DNA from: Coriobacteriia bacterium
GTDB taxonomy: Bacteria; Actinomycetota; Coriobacteriia; Anaerosomatales; Anaerosomataceae
Direction of reading: 5' to 3'
DNA: 64,000 nt
Assembly: GCA_016938135.1 (NCBI GenBank)
Contig: JAFGVD010000004.1
Coordinates: 1-64,000 of the forward strand
In this document: positions 52,926 to 61,847 of the stretch, piece after piece
How the letters are laid out: each line of letters opens with the position of its first letter
Position numbering within the stretch: position 1 is the first letter of the stretch
The notes under the pieces: model-generated
Databases searched by the model: none
Told to the model about the DNA's origin: nothing
Seen by the model: the letters and a program-made list of their open reading frames with translations, nothing else
Made by a program: the position numbers and the translations under genes

Positions 52926-54299
52926 CTATTGGTAGCGGTCTACTCGGAAGCGTTCGAGTGTGACGCGCTCATGGGGGTCTATGCCCGCCTTCCGCATGGC
53001 TATCAAGACCTGTTCTTCTGCGCTATCGACTCCCGCAAGATCGGGCAGTAGCAGGCCGCGGCGCCAGTCAGCGCTCACGATCACGCCGAAGTCGCGGGGG
53101 TTCAGCTCCGCCATCGTGGCAGGTTCCGGTTCGTGGAGTATGTCGACTGACACCTCGAGTGAGCCGAGCTCCTCGGGAGTCAGCGCCGGGAATCGAGGGT
53201 CTGCAGTGGCAGCCTGTATCGCGTTGTGGACGATCTCATCGGCAAGGGTCTTCTGAGTAGGCGAGATAGTCCCTATGCAACCGCGCAGGCCGTCCCTGTC
53301 ATGCAGGCTCACGAACGCGCCAGCCTCTGAGGCGAGCAATCCTTCGGTATAGGTCTCGTTGATCACCCGACGCTGCCGGACATAGGCGTCTATCGCCCTT
53401 CGTGCCAGCGCAACAGGCTCGGATTCGTCTTGACCCGGTTGTCCGCCCTTCTGACCCGCTGATGGAGTCATCGCCCGGTCGAGCCTGGTCGTCGAACCGG
53501 CAATCGCGGTGACATAACCCACACCCCAGGGACCTTCGTAGGCAAGCAGGCGTGTCTCGGCATCGGTGTCTTCAAGGAAACCGCCGAGTGTGATGAACGA
53601 TCTAAGGCCGCACTCCCCCGCCGCGTCGACCAGCCTGGGATCCAGATGCTCGAGCGCACGGTAGTCACCCTGTGAAACGTGCGCTGCCACCTGCTTGTCG
53701 AACTCCGCACCGAGCGGGTCATAACCAGCCGGGGCTCCCGGGAGGAGTCGATGGCTGCAATCCCCGCTGGCGATGAAGGCGACGCGTCTGCCCAGGTGAT
53801 CTGCTGCACGTCGTATCGCAGCACCGAACTCCCGATGTACCGAGTTGGGCAGCGAAGAGAGCGAGACCTCGACCACGGGCCACCTGCCCGCCCTGTCGAT
53901 GAAGCTCAAGGGAACGACGGCGGCATGGTCCAGCATGCCGGAAGGAAGCTGCAGATGGCTGTGCCTGAGAGATGTCGGTATGCCGGTGGCCCGTGCTTCC
54001 TCGAAGATGGCCACGGCAAGACCGGGATCACCGGAAGAGGAGATGTGCGGCCCTGCTGCACCGAACTGCCCTAAGTCACCCTGAACCGACTCCGAATCAT
54101 CGATGAGGAAGCTATCGGCGACCACAGGGGCATGAGGGGACATCAAAACGATGGTGTTGGGACCGAACTCGCCAACAAGCCGCGCCGCCACATGCATGGC
54201 TCGGATGGAGTCGTCCACGAACTCTACATCGCGTCCACCGACCTCGGACACCATGATAGGCGGATGGGGCGCGATGATGCCGATGACGTCTGTGGCCAT
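52926..54299 (-). CDS. MEMO-like / AMMECR1 fusion (AmmeMemoRadiSam system proteins B and A)
   Basis: A 457-residue fusion. Residues ~1-265 resemble the LigB/MEMO1 class III extradiol dioxygenase fold (IIAPHPPIMV, MSPHAPV, ASGDCSHRL with potential metal histidines). Residues ~285-457 are an AMMECR1 domain with the invariant LRGCIGT. These two domains and a radical SAM enzyme form the AmmeMemoRadiSam set of unknown function; the third member is absent from the window. ATG 54299 follows AGGTGA at five bases and is preferred to 54332. Confidence 0.87.
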   Translation of the reverse strand: MATDVIGIIAPHPPIMVSEVGGRDVEFVDDSIRAMHVAARLVGEFGPNTIVLMSPHAPVVADSFLIDDSESVQGDLGQFGAAGPHISSSGDPGLAVAIFEEARATGIPTSLRHSHLQLPSGMLDHAAVVPLSFIDRAGRWPVVEVSLSSLPNSVHREFGAAIRRAADHLGRRVAFIASGDCSHRLLPGAPAGYDPLGAEFDKQVAAHVSQGDYRALEHLDPRLVDAAGECGLRSFITLGGFLEDTDAETRLLAYEGPWGVGYVTAIAGSTTRLDRAMTPSAGQKGGQPGQDESEPVALARRAIDAYVRQRRVINETYTEGLLASEAGAFVSLHDRDGLRGCIGTISPTQKTLADEIVHNAIQAATADPRFPALTPEELGSLEVSVDILHEPEPATMAELNPRDFGVIVSADWRRGLLLPDLAGVDSAEEQVLIAMRKAGIDPHERVTLERFRVDRYQ

Positions 54300-54374
54300 C
54301 GAAATCACCTCTCCTAGCGGTATGCCCGACAAGACAGGAGAGGAAACGCACGACTACGGGTGCAAAATCCCCTC

Positions 54375-55694
54375 TTAACTGACAGGATACCCCAGGAGGA
54401 ACCAGGTTTGGGCTTCCTGGATATGGACGTCCAAGAACTTCCCGGGCTCGACGTCCGATGTTCCCGTAGCGGGGATGTGCACTACCTTGTTCGACTCGGT
54501 ACGACCCGTGAGCATGGACGAGTCGCGTTTCGAATGTCCCGTGATGAGGATTCGCTGGGTGGTCCCCAGAAGGTCCCTGTGACCGGCGGCGGCCGAGGAC
54601 TGGACGACTTCGATGAGCCGATCGAATCGCTCCTGTGAGATGGCCCGGGGAACCGCCCCCGGCAGCGATGCGGCGGGCGTTCCTTCCCTCGGCGAGTATA
54701 TGAACGTGAAAGACTGGTGGTAGCCGACCTGTTTGAACAGGTCGAGCGTGTCTTCGAAGTCCTCTTCCGTCTCCCCGGGGAAGCCGACGATGACATCGGT
54801 CGAAAGAGCGAGGCCCGGGATGGCGGTCCTCAGCCTCGACACGAGGTCGAGATAGTGCTCGCGTGTGTAGACGCGGTTCATTGCGGCAAGCGTTCGGTTC
54901 GAGCCGGATTGCACGGGCAGATGCAAGTAGTTGCAGACCTCGGGGGTCTCGGCCATAGCCCGGATGGTGTCGTCGGATAGGTCCTTGGGGTGGCTCGTAG
55001 CGAAGCGGATCCGCTGGACGCCGGTGGTAGCCACGGCACGCAGGACGTCCGCGAACCGGGGAGCGCCGTATAGGTCACGACCGTAGCTGTTTACGTTCTG
55101 GCCGAGAAGAGTGATCTCCACTACTCCGTCGTCCACAAGGGCCTGTGCTTCAGCCACTACGTCCTCGATCGGGCGGCTCCGCTCCCGGCCTCGAACGTAG
55201 GGCACGATGCAGTACGTGCAGAAGTTGTCGCAGCCAACGGTGATCGACAACCATGCGTGCCACGAGTGTTCGCGGCGGGAAGGGAGATCGCTTGCGAAGG
55301 TGTGTCCCTCGTCAAGGATCTGGACACCCGATCTCCCCTGCCTCGCAGCCTCAAGCAGCTCAGGCAGGGCCTCTATGTTATGCGTGCCGAATACCACATC
55401 CACGTGGGGCAGCTGCTTCTGAAGCAAGGCACCGTCTCGCTGACCGATGCATCCGCCTACGGCAATCAGCACCTCTGGCCTGCCACCGGTCTTGATGGCT
55501 TTGAGGGAGGCTACCTGCCCGTAAAGGCGCTCATCGGCGTTCTCCCGGACGCAGCACGTGTTGAAGACGATAACGTCTGCCTCTTCCGGAGACCGCGCAG
55601 CGGTCATCCCGTCGGCCTCGAGAAGTCCGGCGATCCGTTCAGAGTCGTGTTTGTTCATCTGACACCCGAAGGTGCGTACGAAGTAGGTGCTCAT
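54375..55694 (-). CDS. miaB: tRNA-2-methylthio-N6-dimethylallyladenosine synthase
   Basis: Radical SAM methylthiotransferase acting on the base made by MiaA. The N-terminal UPF0004 domain has FGCQMNKHDSE and CCVRENA, the radical SAM motif is CDNFCTYC, and a C-terminal TRAM domain follows (residues ~375-439). 439 residues, normal length. The start MSTYFVRTFGCQMN is typical of MiaB rather than MtaB or RimO. Confidence 0.95.
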   Translation of the reverse strand: MSTYFVRTFGCQMNKHDSERIAGLLEADGMTAARSPEEADVIVFNTCCVRENADERLYGQVASLKAIKTGGRPEVLIAVGGCIGQRDGALLQKQLPHVDVVFGTHNIEALPELLEAARQGRSGVQILDEGHTFASDLPSRREHSWHAWLSITVGCDNFCTYCIVPYVRGRERSRPIEDVVAEAQALVDDGVVEITLLGQNVNSYGRDLYGAPRFADVLRAVATTGVQRIRFATSHPKDLSDDTIRAMAETPEVCNYLHLPVQSGSNRTLAAMNRVYTREHYLDLVSRLRTAIPGLALSTDVIVGFPGETEEDFEDTLDLFKQVGYHQSFTFIYSPREGTPAASLPGAVPRAISQERFDRLIEVVQSSAAAGHRDLLGTTQRILITGHSKRDSSMLTGRTESNKVVHIPATGTSDVEPGKFLDVHIQEAQTWFLLGYPVS

Positions 55695-55700
55695 GGCGCG

Positions 55701-56537
55701 CTAGTGTAGCACGGAGCGTGCCGCGTCGCCTGCAGCCGCCACAAGACGGTGGAACACCTCATCGGGGACATCGCCGGCGCCTAGTGGCAGACCCGCCATC
55801 TCGGGACCGTGGAAGTCCGAACCACCCGTCACGAGTAGTCCGCTCTCCTCGGCGATCCGTTGATAGTGCTCACGTTGCGCGGGAGTGTGTTCGGCATGCA
55901 GAGCCTCAAGGCCGTCGATCCCGTTGGCGACGAACAGGCCGAGGTACTCGTCTACCCCGCTGATGCCAGGATGTGCCACGACGGCTAGTCCGCCGGCATC
56001 GTGGATGGCTGAGATGATCGTCGCCGTATCCACCCGGGGTTTCGGCACGAAGTATGGTGCGAGGCGACCCACGAAGTGGGAGAACGCTCCTTCGAGGTCG
56101 GGTGCGTGGCCGGAGCGTACAAGCGCTGCTGCGATATGAGCGCGTCCCACAGCGCCTCCGTCGACCGCCAGAATCACGTCATTGAAGTCGATGAGGAATC
56201 CATCGGCAGCAAGGCGCTCGACCATCTCTTTTGCCCGCAGCAGTCTGGACTCACGTAGGGACTCGAGCATGTCCAGCAGAGTGCCGTCGCGGTGATCGAT
56301 GAAATAGCCAAGAACGTGGATGCTTGTATCGCCTTCCATAGCGGAGAACTCCACCCCGGGAACGACAGGGATGTTGTTGCGTCGGCCGGCGAGCAAGGCT
56401 TGATCAACGCCCTCGACGCTGTCGTGATCGCAGATCGCAACAGCGTTCAGGTGGAGAGACGCCGCCATGCTCACAACGGCAGATGCGGAGAGAGTGCCGT
56501 CAGAGGCGAGCGAATGGGTGTGAAGATCGACGGCCAT
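55701..56537 (-). CDS. PHP domain metal-dependent phosphoesterase
   Basis: A 278-residue PHP protein of the YciV/TrpH (RnaAM-like) type: motif 1 VDLHTHSLASDGT, motif 2 CDHDSVEG, motif 3 PGVEFSA, later AHPG and GSDFHG supply the metal ligands. Relatives hydrolyse 3',5'-bisphosphonucleotides or trim RNA 5' ends. ATG 56537 has GAGG five bases upstream; the longer ORF is unsupported. It starts 7 bp after spoVS. Confidence 0.9.
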   Translation of the reverse strand: MAVDLHTHSLASDGTLSASAVVSMAASLHLNAVAICDHDSVEGVDQALLAGRRNNIPVVPGVEFSAMEGDTSIHVLGYFIDHRDGTLLDMLESLRESRLLRAKEMVERLAADGFLIDFNDVILAVDGGAVGRAHIAAALVRSGHAPDLEGAFSHFVGRLAPYFVPKPRVDTATIISAIHDAGGLAVVAHPGISGVDEYLGLFVANGIDGLEALHAEHTPAQREHYQRIAEESGLLVTGGSDFHGPEMAGLPLGAGDVPDEVFHRLVAAAGDAARSVLH

Positions 56538-56544
56538 AGCGGCC

Positions 56545-56820
56545 TCAGCCGTGGTGCATCGGGCGAGGCTCGACGAGAAGCCTGATAGCGGTCCGCTCTT
56601 CACCATTGATCTCGATGTCAGCGAATGCCGGTGCACAGACAAGGTCTACTCCAGTGGGAGCGACGAATCCGCGCGCGATGGCTATCGCTTTGACCGCCTG
56701 GTTGAGTGCACCAGCGCCCACCGTCTGGATCTCAACGGCGCCTTCTTCACGGATGACGCCCGCAAGCGCGCCTGCTACGGAGTTGGGGCTGGACTTGCTC
56801 GAGACCTTGAGGACTTCCAC
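56545..56820 (-). CDS. spoVS: Stage V sporulation protein S homologue
   Basis: A ~91-residue protein almost identical in pattern to SpoVS: VLKVSSKSSPNSVAGALAG, GAGALNQAVKAIAIARGF and LVCAPAFADIEI (each in part). It belongs to the Alba-like fold and in Bacillus affects sporulation, but is widespread in non-sporulating bacteria. GTG 56820 has GGAG six bases upstream. As in Bacillus it lies close to rny, implying an old linkage. No other sporulation gene is in the window. Confidence 0.93.
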   Translation of the reverse strand: MEVLKVSSKSSPNSVAGALAGVIREEGAVEIQTVGAGALNQAVKAIAIARGFVAPTGVDLVCAPAFADIEINGEERTAIRLLVEPRPMHHG

Positions 56821-56967
56821 TTGTCTCTCCTGTGCTACGGAAGAAAGCATGATTCTGCTACTTCGTTACGACTTCAAGTCTGCTGCGAAGATCTGCTGTC
56901 TGCAAAGTATTGGAGAAGAGCGCTACCGAATCAGTATAACGCACGATGCGTTTGTGGTCACCGAGGC

Positions 56968-58044
56968 TCATTCGTCCTTGTCTACCGCGAAGCGTACCCG
57001 GATCTCATCCGCGCCTATGGAGATCTTGGGCTCCCCCCGGAGGTTGAGGTAGTAGCGTTCGGCGAGCGTGTCGAAGGCCCGTTCGAGCTCGTGTTTGAAC
57101 GAAGCCAGGTCCGTGTGGTGTATGCGCAGGGAGCGACGATCCCGATAGATGTCGGGTTCACTGGCGGCCGGCCGGTCGTCTTCGGCCATTACTTCAGCCA
57201 GAACGGGCTCCAGCACGGGAAGCTCTCCCCCGATGATCCGGTGAGCCGTCCTCTCTGAGACGGGTAGTCCGATCTTCTCGGCGGTCTCCACCAGCTCCAG
57301 AGCGTCCGAGCAAGCCGCCGGACGGTGCCACACGGTCATCTTGCTGAGATCGTCGCAAAACATCAGGTCGGCGGTGTCAAGATGACAGCGGGCGACCTCA
57401 TGCAGCGTGGACAGAACCTCTGTGGGCGAGCCCAGATACACTTCGAGTTCAGGATGCTCGCACGCGAATTCGACCACCCGACGGATGATGTTGTGCGGTC
57501 CGCGCGCCACGGCCAACTGTCCGCTTTCTGTTCTTTCGACAGTAGGCCACGTTGACTGGTCTGCGCGTTCGGAGAGCTCTGTCGTGTCTGCCACCACAGT
57601 CATGGCAGCGCCCTTGTGCACGTCGGATGAAGCGATCTGCGCTACAGCGACATTGGAACGGACCGAGAACAGCGCCATACCCCGTCCATGGACCCCCCAA
57701 CGGTCCATGACCATGGTCTCAAGCTTAGAGGTGACGCGCGGCTCGAAGATGGCCTCATGCAGGTGGGCAGGGACTCCCACGCCGTCGTCGATGATGGTGA
57801 TCGTCCGCAGCTCGCCTTCACGTGCGGAAGACACGAATATCCGCTGTGCATGTGCGTCACGGGAGTTGCGGAGCAGTTCGACGATCACATCTTCAACGCT
57901 GCGTATGTCGTGTTTTGCCTGGCGGCGTTCCGCCTCGGCTATCCGCAGACGGACGAAACCGTCGCCAAGGCTCTCTTCGACCCTCAGGAATGCTTCGCCG
58001 GAGACGGTGGATACGAAATCGATGAGTGCGTCGTTATCTGGCAT
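56968..58044 (-). CDS. MutL-like GHKL ATPase domain protein, function unknown
   Basis: A 358-residue soluble protein whose first ~130 residues follow the MutL/Hsp90/histidine-kinase ATPase fold: N-box ELLRNSRDA (56-64), G1 box DDGVGVP (86-92), TSK (105-107) and a G2-like GVHGRGMALFSV (117-128). Spacing and wording resemble MutL (ExxENSxDA, DNGxGI, TSK, GFRGEAL). The rest has no MutL dimerisation/endonuclease motif, HAMP, phospho-acceptor histidine or receiver domain that I can see. It lies between spoVS and rny, 116 bp after the rny stop. Confidence 0.75.
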   Translation of the reverse strand: MPDNDALIDFVSTVSGEAFLRVEESLGDGFVRLRIAEAERRQAKHDIRSVEDVIVELLRNSRDAHAQRIFVSSAREGELRTITIIDDGVGVPAHLHEAIFEPRVTSKLETMVMDRWGVHGRGMALFSVRSNVAVAQIASSDVHKGAAMTVVADTTELSERADQSTWPTVERTESGQLAVARGPHNIIRRVVEFACEHPELEVYLGSPTEVLSTLHEVARCHLDTADLMFCDDLSKMTVWHRPAACSDALELVETAEKIGLPVSERTAHRIIGGELPVLEPVLAEVMAEDDRPAASEPDIYRDRRSLRIHHTDLASFKHELERAFDTLAERYYLNLRGEPKISIGADEIRVRFAVDKDE

Positions 58045-58077
58045 GCTCCCAGTGTACCCGCCCTGTTGTGTGCCGAA

Positions 58078-58113
58078 AAGGAGAAGAGCCGCGGAAACGC
58101 GGCCCTTCTCCTT
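58078..58113 (-). terminator. Strong terminator downstream of rny
   Basis: AAGGAGAAG-A-GCCGCG-GAAA-CGCGGC-C-CTTCTCCTT: a 16-bp stem with one mismatch and a tetraloop. In the minus direction it is followed by TTTTCGG, a rho-independent layout. It separates rny from the GHKL ATPase gene. Confidence 0.8.
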
Positions 58114-58160
58114 ATTGAGACCCAGAACTCACCGGGTCACTCACCAGTTCGAGTCCGTTG

Positions 58161-59693
58161 TTACTTCGCGTAGTCGATCGCACGGCTTTCGCGGATGACC
58201 ATGACCTTGATCTGACCGGGGTACTGCAGCTCCCCTTCGATCTGCTTGGCGATGTCTCTTGCAAGCACCACCGAGTCAGCGTCGCTGATGTCATCAGGTT
58301 TGACCATGATGCGGATCTCGCGGCCGGCCTGCATCGCGTAGGATTTCTCTACACCCTTGTGCGACTCGGCAAGTGCTTCGAGTTTTTCGAGTCGCTTGAT
58401 GTAGCTCTCGAGGGTCTCTCGGCGAGCACCCGGACGAGATGCCGAGATGGCGTCTGCGGCCTGTACGATGACCGCTTCAACCGTGGTCGCTTCAACGTCG
58501 CCGTGGTGGGCCTCGATGCAATGCAGGATCTCTTTTGACTCACCCAGTCTGCGGGCAAGATCAGCACCGATGACAGCGTGCGGTCCTTCGATCTCGTGAT
58601 CGATCGCCTTGCCAAGGTCGTGAAGGAGCCCGGCTCGCTTGGCAAGCTTGACGTCCACGCCCAGTTCGGCCGCCATGACACCGGCGAGATACGAGACCTC
58701 GAGGGAGTGCTTCAGGACGTTCTGGCCGTACGAGGTACGGAAGCGTAGACGACCGAGCGTACGAACGATGTCGGTATGGAGACCGTGAATGCCAGTGTCG
58801 AACACCGCCTGTTCGCCAGCCTCGTGGATCTGCTGGTCTACGAGCGTCTTCGCCTTCTCGTACATCTCCTCGATACGCGCCGGATGGATGCGTCCGTCAG
58901 CGATGAGCGTCTCAAGCGTGATGCGGCCGATCTCGCGTCGCACCGGGTCGAAGCTTGAGAGGATGACCGCTTCAGGAGTGTCATCGATGATGAGGTTGAT
59001 GCCGGTGAGCTGCTCGAAAGCCCTGATGTTGCGACCTTCGCGACCGATGATACGACCCTTGAGGTCATCGCTCGGGATATGTACCACAGACACCGTCGAC
59101 TCAGCTGTGTGATCTGCAGCGACACGCTGGATGGCGATACCGACGATATTGCGTGCCTTGCGGTCCGCCTCTTCACGGGCGCGGGTCTCTGTCTCTCGGA
59201 TGATGACAGCGGCGTCGTGAGTGACGTCCTCCCGAACACGATCGAGCAGCACGGAGCGGGCTTCGTCGGAGGTCAGTCCGGCGAGAGCTTCAAGCCGCGA
59301 CTTCTCTTCTGCCACAGCCTCTTCCAGCTCTTTCTCACGCTTGACGACCTGACCAGCTTGACTTGCCAGCTGATGCTCTCGCTTGTCCAATGAGTCGCCC
59401 CTGCGTTCCAGGGATTCCTCGCGCTGCATCAGGCGGTTCTCCAGAGTGGTCAATTCCTTGCGGCGTTCTTTGATATCCTCGTCGGCCTCGGCCTTCATGT
59501 GGAAGATCTCGTCTTTGGCTTCGAGGAGCATCTCTCGTTTGGAAGTCTCGGCGGCCTTCTCGGCATCCGAGATCAGACGTTCAGCCGACTCGCGTGAGCG
59601 ATTGACCTTGTCTGTGACGAAGAAGCGATGCAAAACGAAACCGATGACGGCGCCGAGGACGAGCGAGCCTATGACGTACAACATGTTATCCAA
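58161..59693 (-). CDS. rny: Ribonuclease Y
   Basis: Membrane-anchored endoribonuclease that starts mRNA decay. One N-terminal helix, a long coiled coil (to ~190), a KH domain (SDDLKGRIIGREGRNIRA, in part) and an HD domain with HDLGKAID. About 510 residues. TTG 59693 has GGGAGGGG seven bases upstream; the ORF start at 59726 and ATG 59684 are weaker. It has a terminator downstream and a 406-bp gap upstream. Confidence 0.94.
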   Translation of the reverse strand: MDNMLYVIGSLVLGAVIGFVLHRFFVTDKVNRSRESAERLISDAEKAAETSKREMLLEAKDEIFHMKAEADEDIKERRKELTTLENRLMQREESLERRGDSLDKREHQLASQAGQVVKREKELEEAVAEEKSRLEALAGLTSDEARSVLLDRVREDVTHDAAVIIRETETRAREEADRKARNIVGIAIQRVAADHTAESTVSVVHIPSDDLKGRIIGREGRNIRAFEQLTGINLIIDDTPEAVILSSFDPVRREIGRITLETLIADGRIHPARIEEMYEKAKTLVDQQIHEAGEQAVFDTGIHGLHTDIVRTLGRLRFRTSYGQNVLKHSLEVSYLAGVMAAELGVDVKLAKRAGLLHDLGKAIDHEIEGPHAVIGADLARRLGESKEILHCIEAHHGDVEATTVEAVIVQAADAISASRPGARRETLESYIKRLEKLEALAESHKGVEKSYAMQAGREIRIMVKPDDISDADSVVLARDIAKQIEGELQYPGQIKVMVIRESRAIDYAK

Positions 59694-60099
59694 CGCGCGT
59701 CCCCTCCCTTCTGAAAGGAAGAACATCTACTACTGACTGTGAGGAGCGCACCGGCTTTGATGCCGGCGGGTGTCTTCCACCTTCGAGACGCACGGCGCTC
59801 GAGAAACACGAGTCCGAATCAGTCTTTCAAGAACACAGAACCGGGCGTCTCGGCGCCCGGCAACTCCGATTCAAACTGCATGAGCACGGGAGACGTGCAT
59901 ATACGACTAAAAGCGGAACTCAACGTCCCGCGACATGTAGGTCGGTTCCCATAATCACGCACATCGGCGATGAAGATCAGAATACGCCGTATGAATCGCA
60001 TTTGCCGCTTGTCATCGTATCCGTCCGAACGAGCGTTCGTCAAGCGGGAGCGGCGCATCACAGGTGCGCAAAACCGCATATCAGGAGGGTATTTGTGCG
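59694..60099. other. 406-bp gap between recX and rny
   Basis: No convincing gene. The ORF 59819-60289 (minus) runs antisense or out of frame into recX and has Arg/Ser-rich composition typical of a shadow. The only structure is the hairpin at 59841-59860. The gap probably holds the rny promoter and the 3' end of the recA-recX transcript; I see no clear promoter hexamers. Confidence 0.4.
59841..59860 (-). terminator. Hairpin in the recX-rny gap
   Basis: CCGGGCG-TCTCGG-CGCCCGG is a perfect 7-bp stem. In the minus direction it is followed by TTCTGTGTTCTTG, moderately T-rich. It may end the recA-recX transcript, though it is 240 bp beyond recX, or act in the rny leader. Confidence 0.45.
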
Positions 60100-60741
60100 T
60101 TAGAGAGTATCCGCGTCCGATGGTGTGTCCATGTCGCCGAGAGCAGCAGCTGCGGCATCGAAGCAGATCCGGGGAGGAAACCCTCGTCGCGCCAGCCGTG
60201 CCGCCAGCTTGCGCGTGTCTCCTCCGGGACGTGCCCAGTGGGACGCCATGGCCAGTGCCCGGTCGTACTCCCCGGACTCGGGACAACATGCGTCCAGTGC
60301 TTCTTGCACAAGCGTTTCGTCGACCCCACGACGTACCATCTCGGTACGGGCGCGCGACCTGCCGTATCGGCGACCGTCGATCAGCGTGCGTGCCAGGATC
60401 TCCGCATAACGAGCGTCATCGACCAGCCCTATACGCATCAGTGCTGCCACGGTGTCCTGAGCGAGTCGATCCGGGTATCCGTCTGCGACGAGCTTGTCGC
60501 GCAGCTCTTCGGAACCGTGCTCGCGATAGCCGAGCAGTCGAAGGGCGCGTTCCCTGGCAGCGGCGGGCTCTGCGGCAGCGATCGCCAGTTCAGTGGCGTG
60601 TAGGTCTACCTCGTCGCCGGCAGCGAGGCCCAACTCTCGGACCACGACCAGAGACGTCATCCTCCACTCTTCGTCATCGATGATGATCGACCGTCGCTTC
60701 GAGCCGCGAAAGGCGGCTCGAAGCGCAGTGATGCGTGCCAT
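60100..60741 (-). CDS. recX: Regulatory protein RecX
   Basis: Modulates RecA filaments. The ~213-residue helical protein has RecX tandem repeats: ALRLLGYREHGSEELRDKL (in part), GLVDDARYAEILARTLID and an RGFPPRICFDAA end. Only 2 bp separate it from the recA stop, so the two are co-transcribed and both SOS-controlled by the box before recA. Confidence 0.92.
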   Translation of the reverse strand: MARITALRAAFRGSKRRSIIIDDEEWRMTSLVVVRELGLAAGDEVDLHATELAIAAAEPAAARERALRLLGYREHGSEELRDKLVADGYPDRLAQDTVAALMRIGLVDDARYAEILARTLIDGRRYGRSRARTEMVRRGVDETLVQEALDACCPESGEYDRALAMASHWARPGGDTRKLAARLARRGFPPRICFDAAAAALGDMDTPSDADTL

Positions 60742-60743
60742 CG

Positions 60744-61769
60744 CTACTCCGGGCTCCCGTCTTCGGAGACGGTAGCGGGAATCAGACCGAGACGCTCGCG
60801 AATCATGCGCTCGACGGTGTCTCGAATGTCAGTGTGCTCCCGCAGGTACTCTTTTGCAGCCTCGCGGCCCTGTCCCAGTCTGTCCTCACCGTACGTGTAC
60901 CAGGCGCCGGACTTCTGAACGATCCCCTCTTCGACGCCAAGATCGAGCAGACTGCCTTCTTTGGAGATGCCAAGCCCGTACATGATGTCGAACTCAGCCT
61001 GTCTGAACGGCGCCGCAAGCTTGTTCTTGACGACTTTGGCGCGCACGCGGTTGCCTACGATGTCGGTGCCCTGTTTGATCGAGTCGATCCGGCGGATGTC
61101 GATGCGGATGGAGGCGTAGAACTTCAGCGCCCGACCGCCGGATGTGGTCTCCGGGCTGCCGAACATGACGCCGATCTTTTCGCGAAGCTGGTTTATGAAG
61201 ATGCATGTCGTGTTCGACTTGCTGAGCGAGCCCGCGAGCTTTCTCATCGCCTGGCTCATGAGTCGTGCCTGAAGACCGACGGTGACGTCGCCCATCTCGC
61301 CCTCGAGTTCAGCTCGAGGCACCAGTGCAGCGACGGAGTCGACCACGACGACGTCGATGGCACCCGAGCGTACTAGCATGTCTGTGATCTCAAGAGCTTG
61401 CTCGCCTGTGTCAGGCTGTGAGATGAGGATGTCATCGATATCGACCCCGAGCCGTGCCGCGTATGTAGGATCGAGAGCGTGCTCGACGTCGATGAAGGCG
61501 GCGACGCCCCCCATCGCCTGGGCTTCCGCGATTATCTGCAGCGCAAGCGTCGTCTTACCGGACGACTCAGGGCCGTATACCTCGACGATCCTGCCGCGCG
61601 GCACGCCGCCTATCCCGAGTGCTGCATCCAGCGACAGCGCGCCGGTCGGAATCGCCGGGATCTTGACCATACTGTCATGCTCGCCGAGACGCATGAGCGA
61701 TCCCTTGCCGAACTTGCGGTCGATCTGCTCACGCGTAAGGTCTAGGACCTTCTCTTTGTCTTTCTGCAT
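60744..61769 (-). CDS. recA: Recombinase RecA
   Basis: DNA strand exchange and LexA co-protease. The 341-residue protein has Walker [10 protein letters not shown], the [21 protein letters not shown] loop 2 (in part), and an acidic-basic C-terminus. ATG 61769 has GGAG nine bases upstream and matches the family start; the longer ORF (to 61847) covers the promoter and SOS box. No intein. Confidence 0.97.
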   Translation of the reverse strand: MQKDKEKVLDLTREQIDRKFGKGSLMRLGEHDSMVKIPAIPTGALSLDAALGIGGVPRGRIVEVYGPESSGKTTLALQIIAEAQAMGGVAAFIDVEHALDPTYAARLGVDIDDILISQPDTGEQALEITDMLVRSGAIDVVVVDSVAALVPRAELEGEMGDVTVGLQARLMSQAMRKLAGSLSKSNTTCIFINQLREKIGVMFGSPETTSGGRALKFYASIRIDIRRIDSIKQGTDIVGNRVRAKVVKNKLAAPFRQAEFDIMYGLGISKEGSLLDLGVEEGIVQKSGAWYTYGEDRLGQGREAAKEYLREHTDIRDTVERMIRERLGLIPATVSEDGSPE

Positions 61770-61818
61770 GAAAACTCGCTCCTTTTCCCGTGCGGGCGAC
61801 CCCTGAAAGGCTGCATCG

Positions 61819-61847
61819 AACGTACACGAACACGTGTTCGGTGTCAA
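61819..61847 (-). promoter_or_regulatory. recA promoter
   Basis: On the minus strand TTGACA (61842-61847), a 17-bp spacer and TACGTT (61819-61824). The -35 is a perfect consensus and abuts the thpR stop codon. The spacer contains the LexA box. Confidence 0.65.
61827..61840. promoter_or_regulatory. LexA box upstream of recA
   Basis: CGAACACGTGTTCG, a perfect palindrome of the SOS box, exactly between the -35 and -10 hexamers of the recA promoter. Bound LexA would block polymerase. Confidence 0.92.

Noticed and set aside
59819-60289. 156-residue minus-strand ORF in the rny-recX gap
   Set aside because: Half of it overlaps recX in another frame; Arg/Ser/Cys-rich, no ribosome site.
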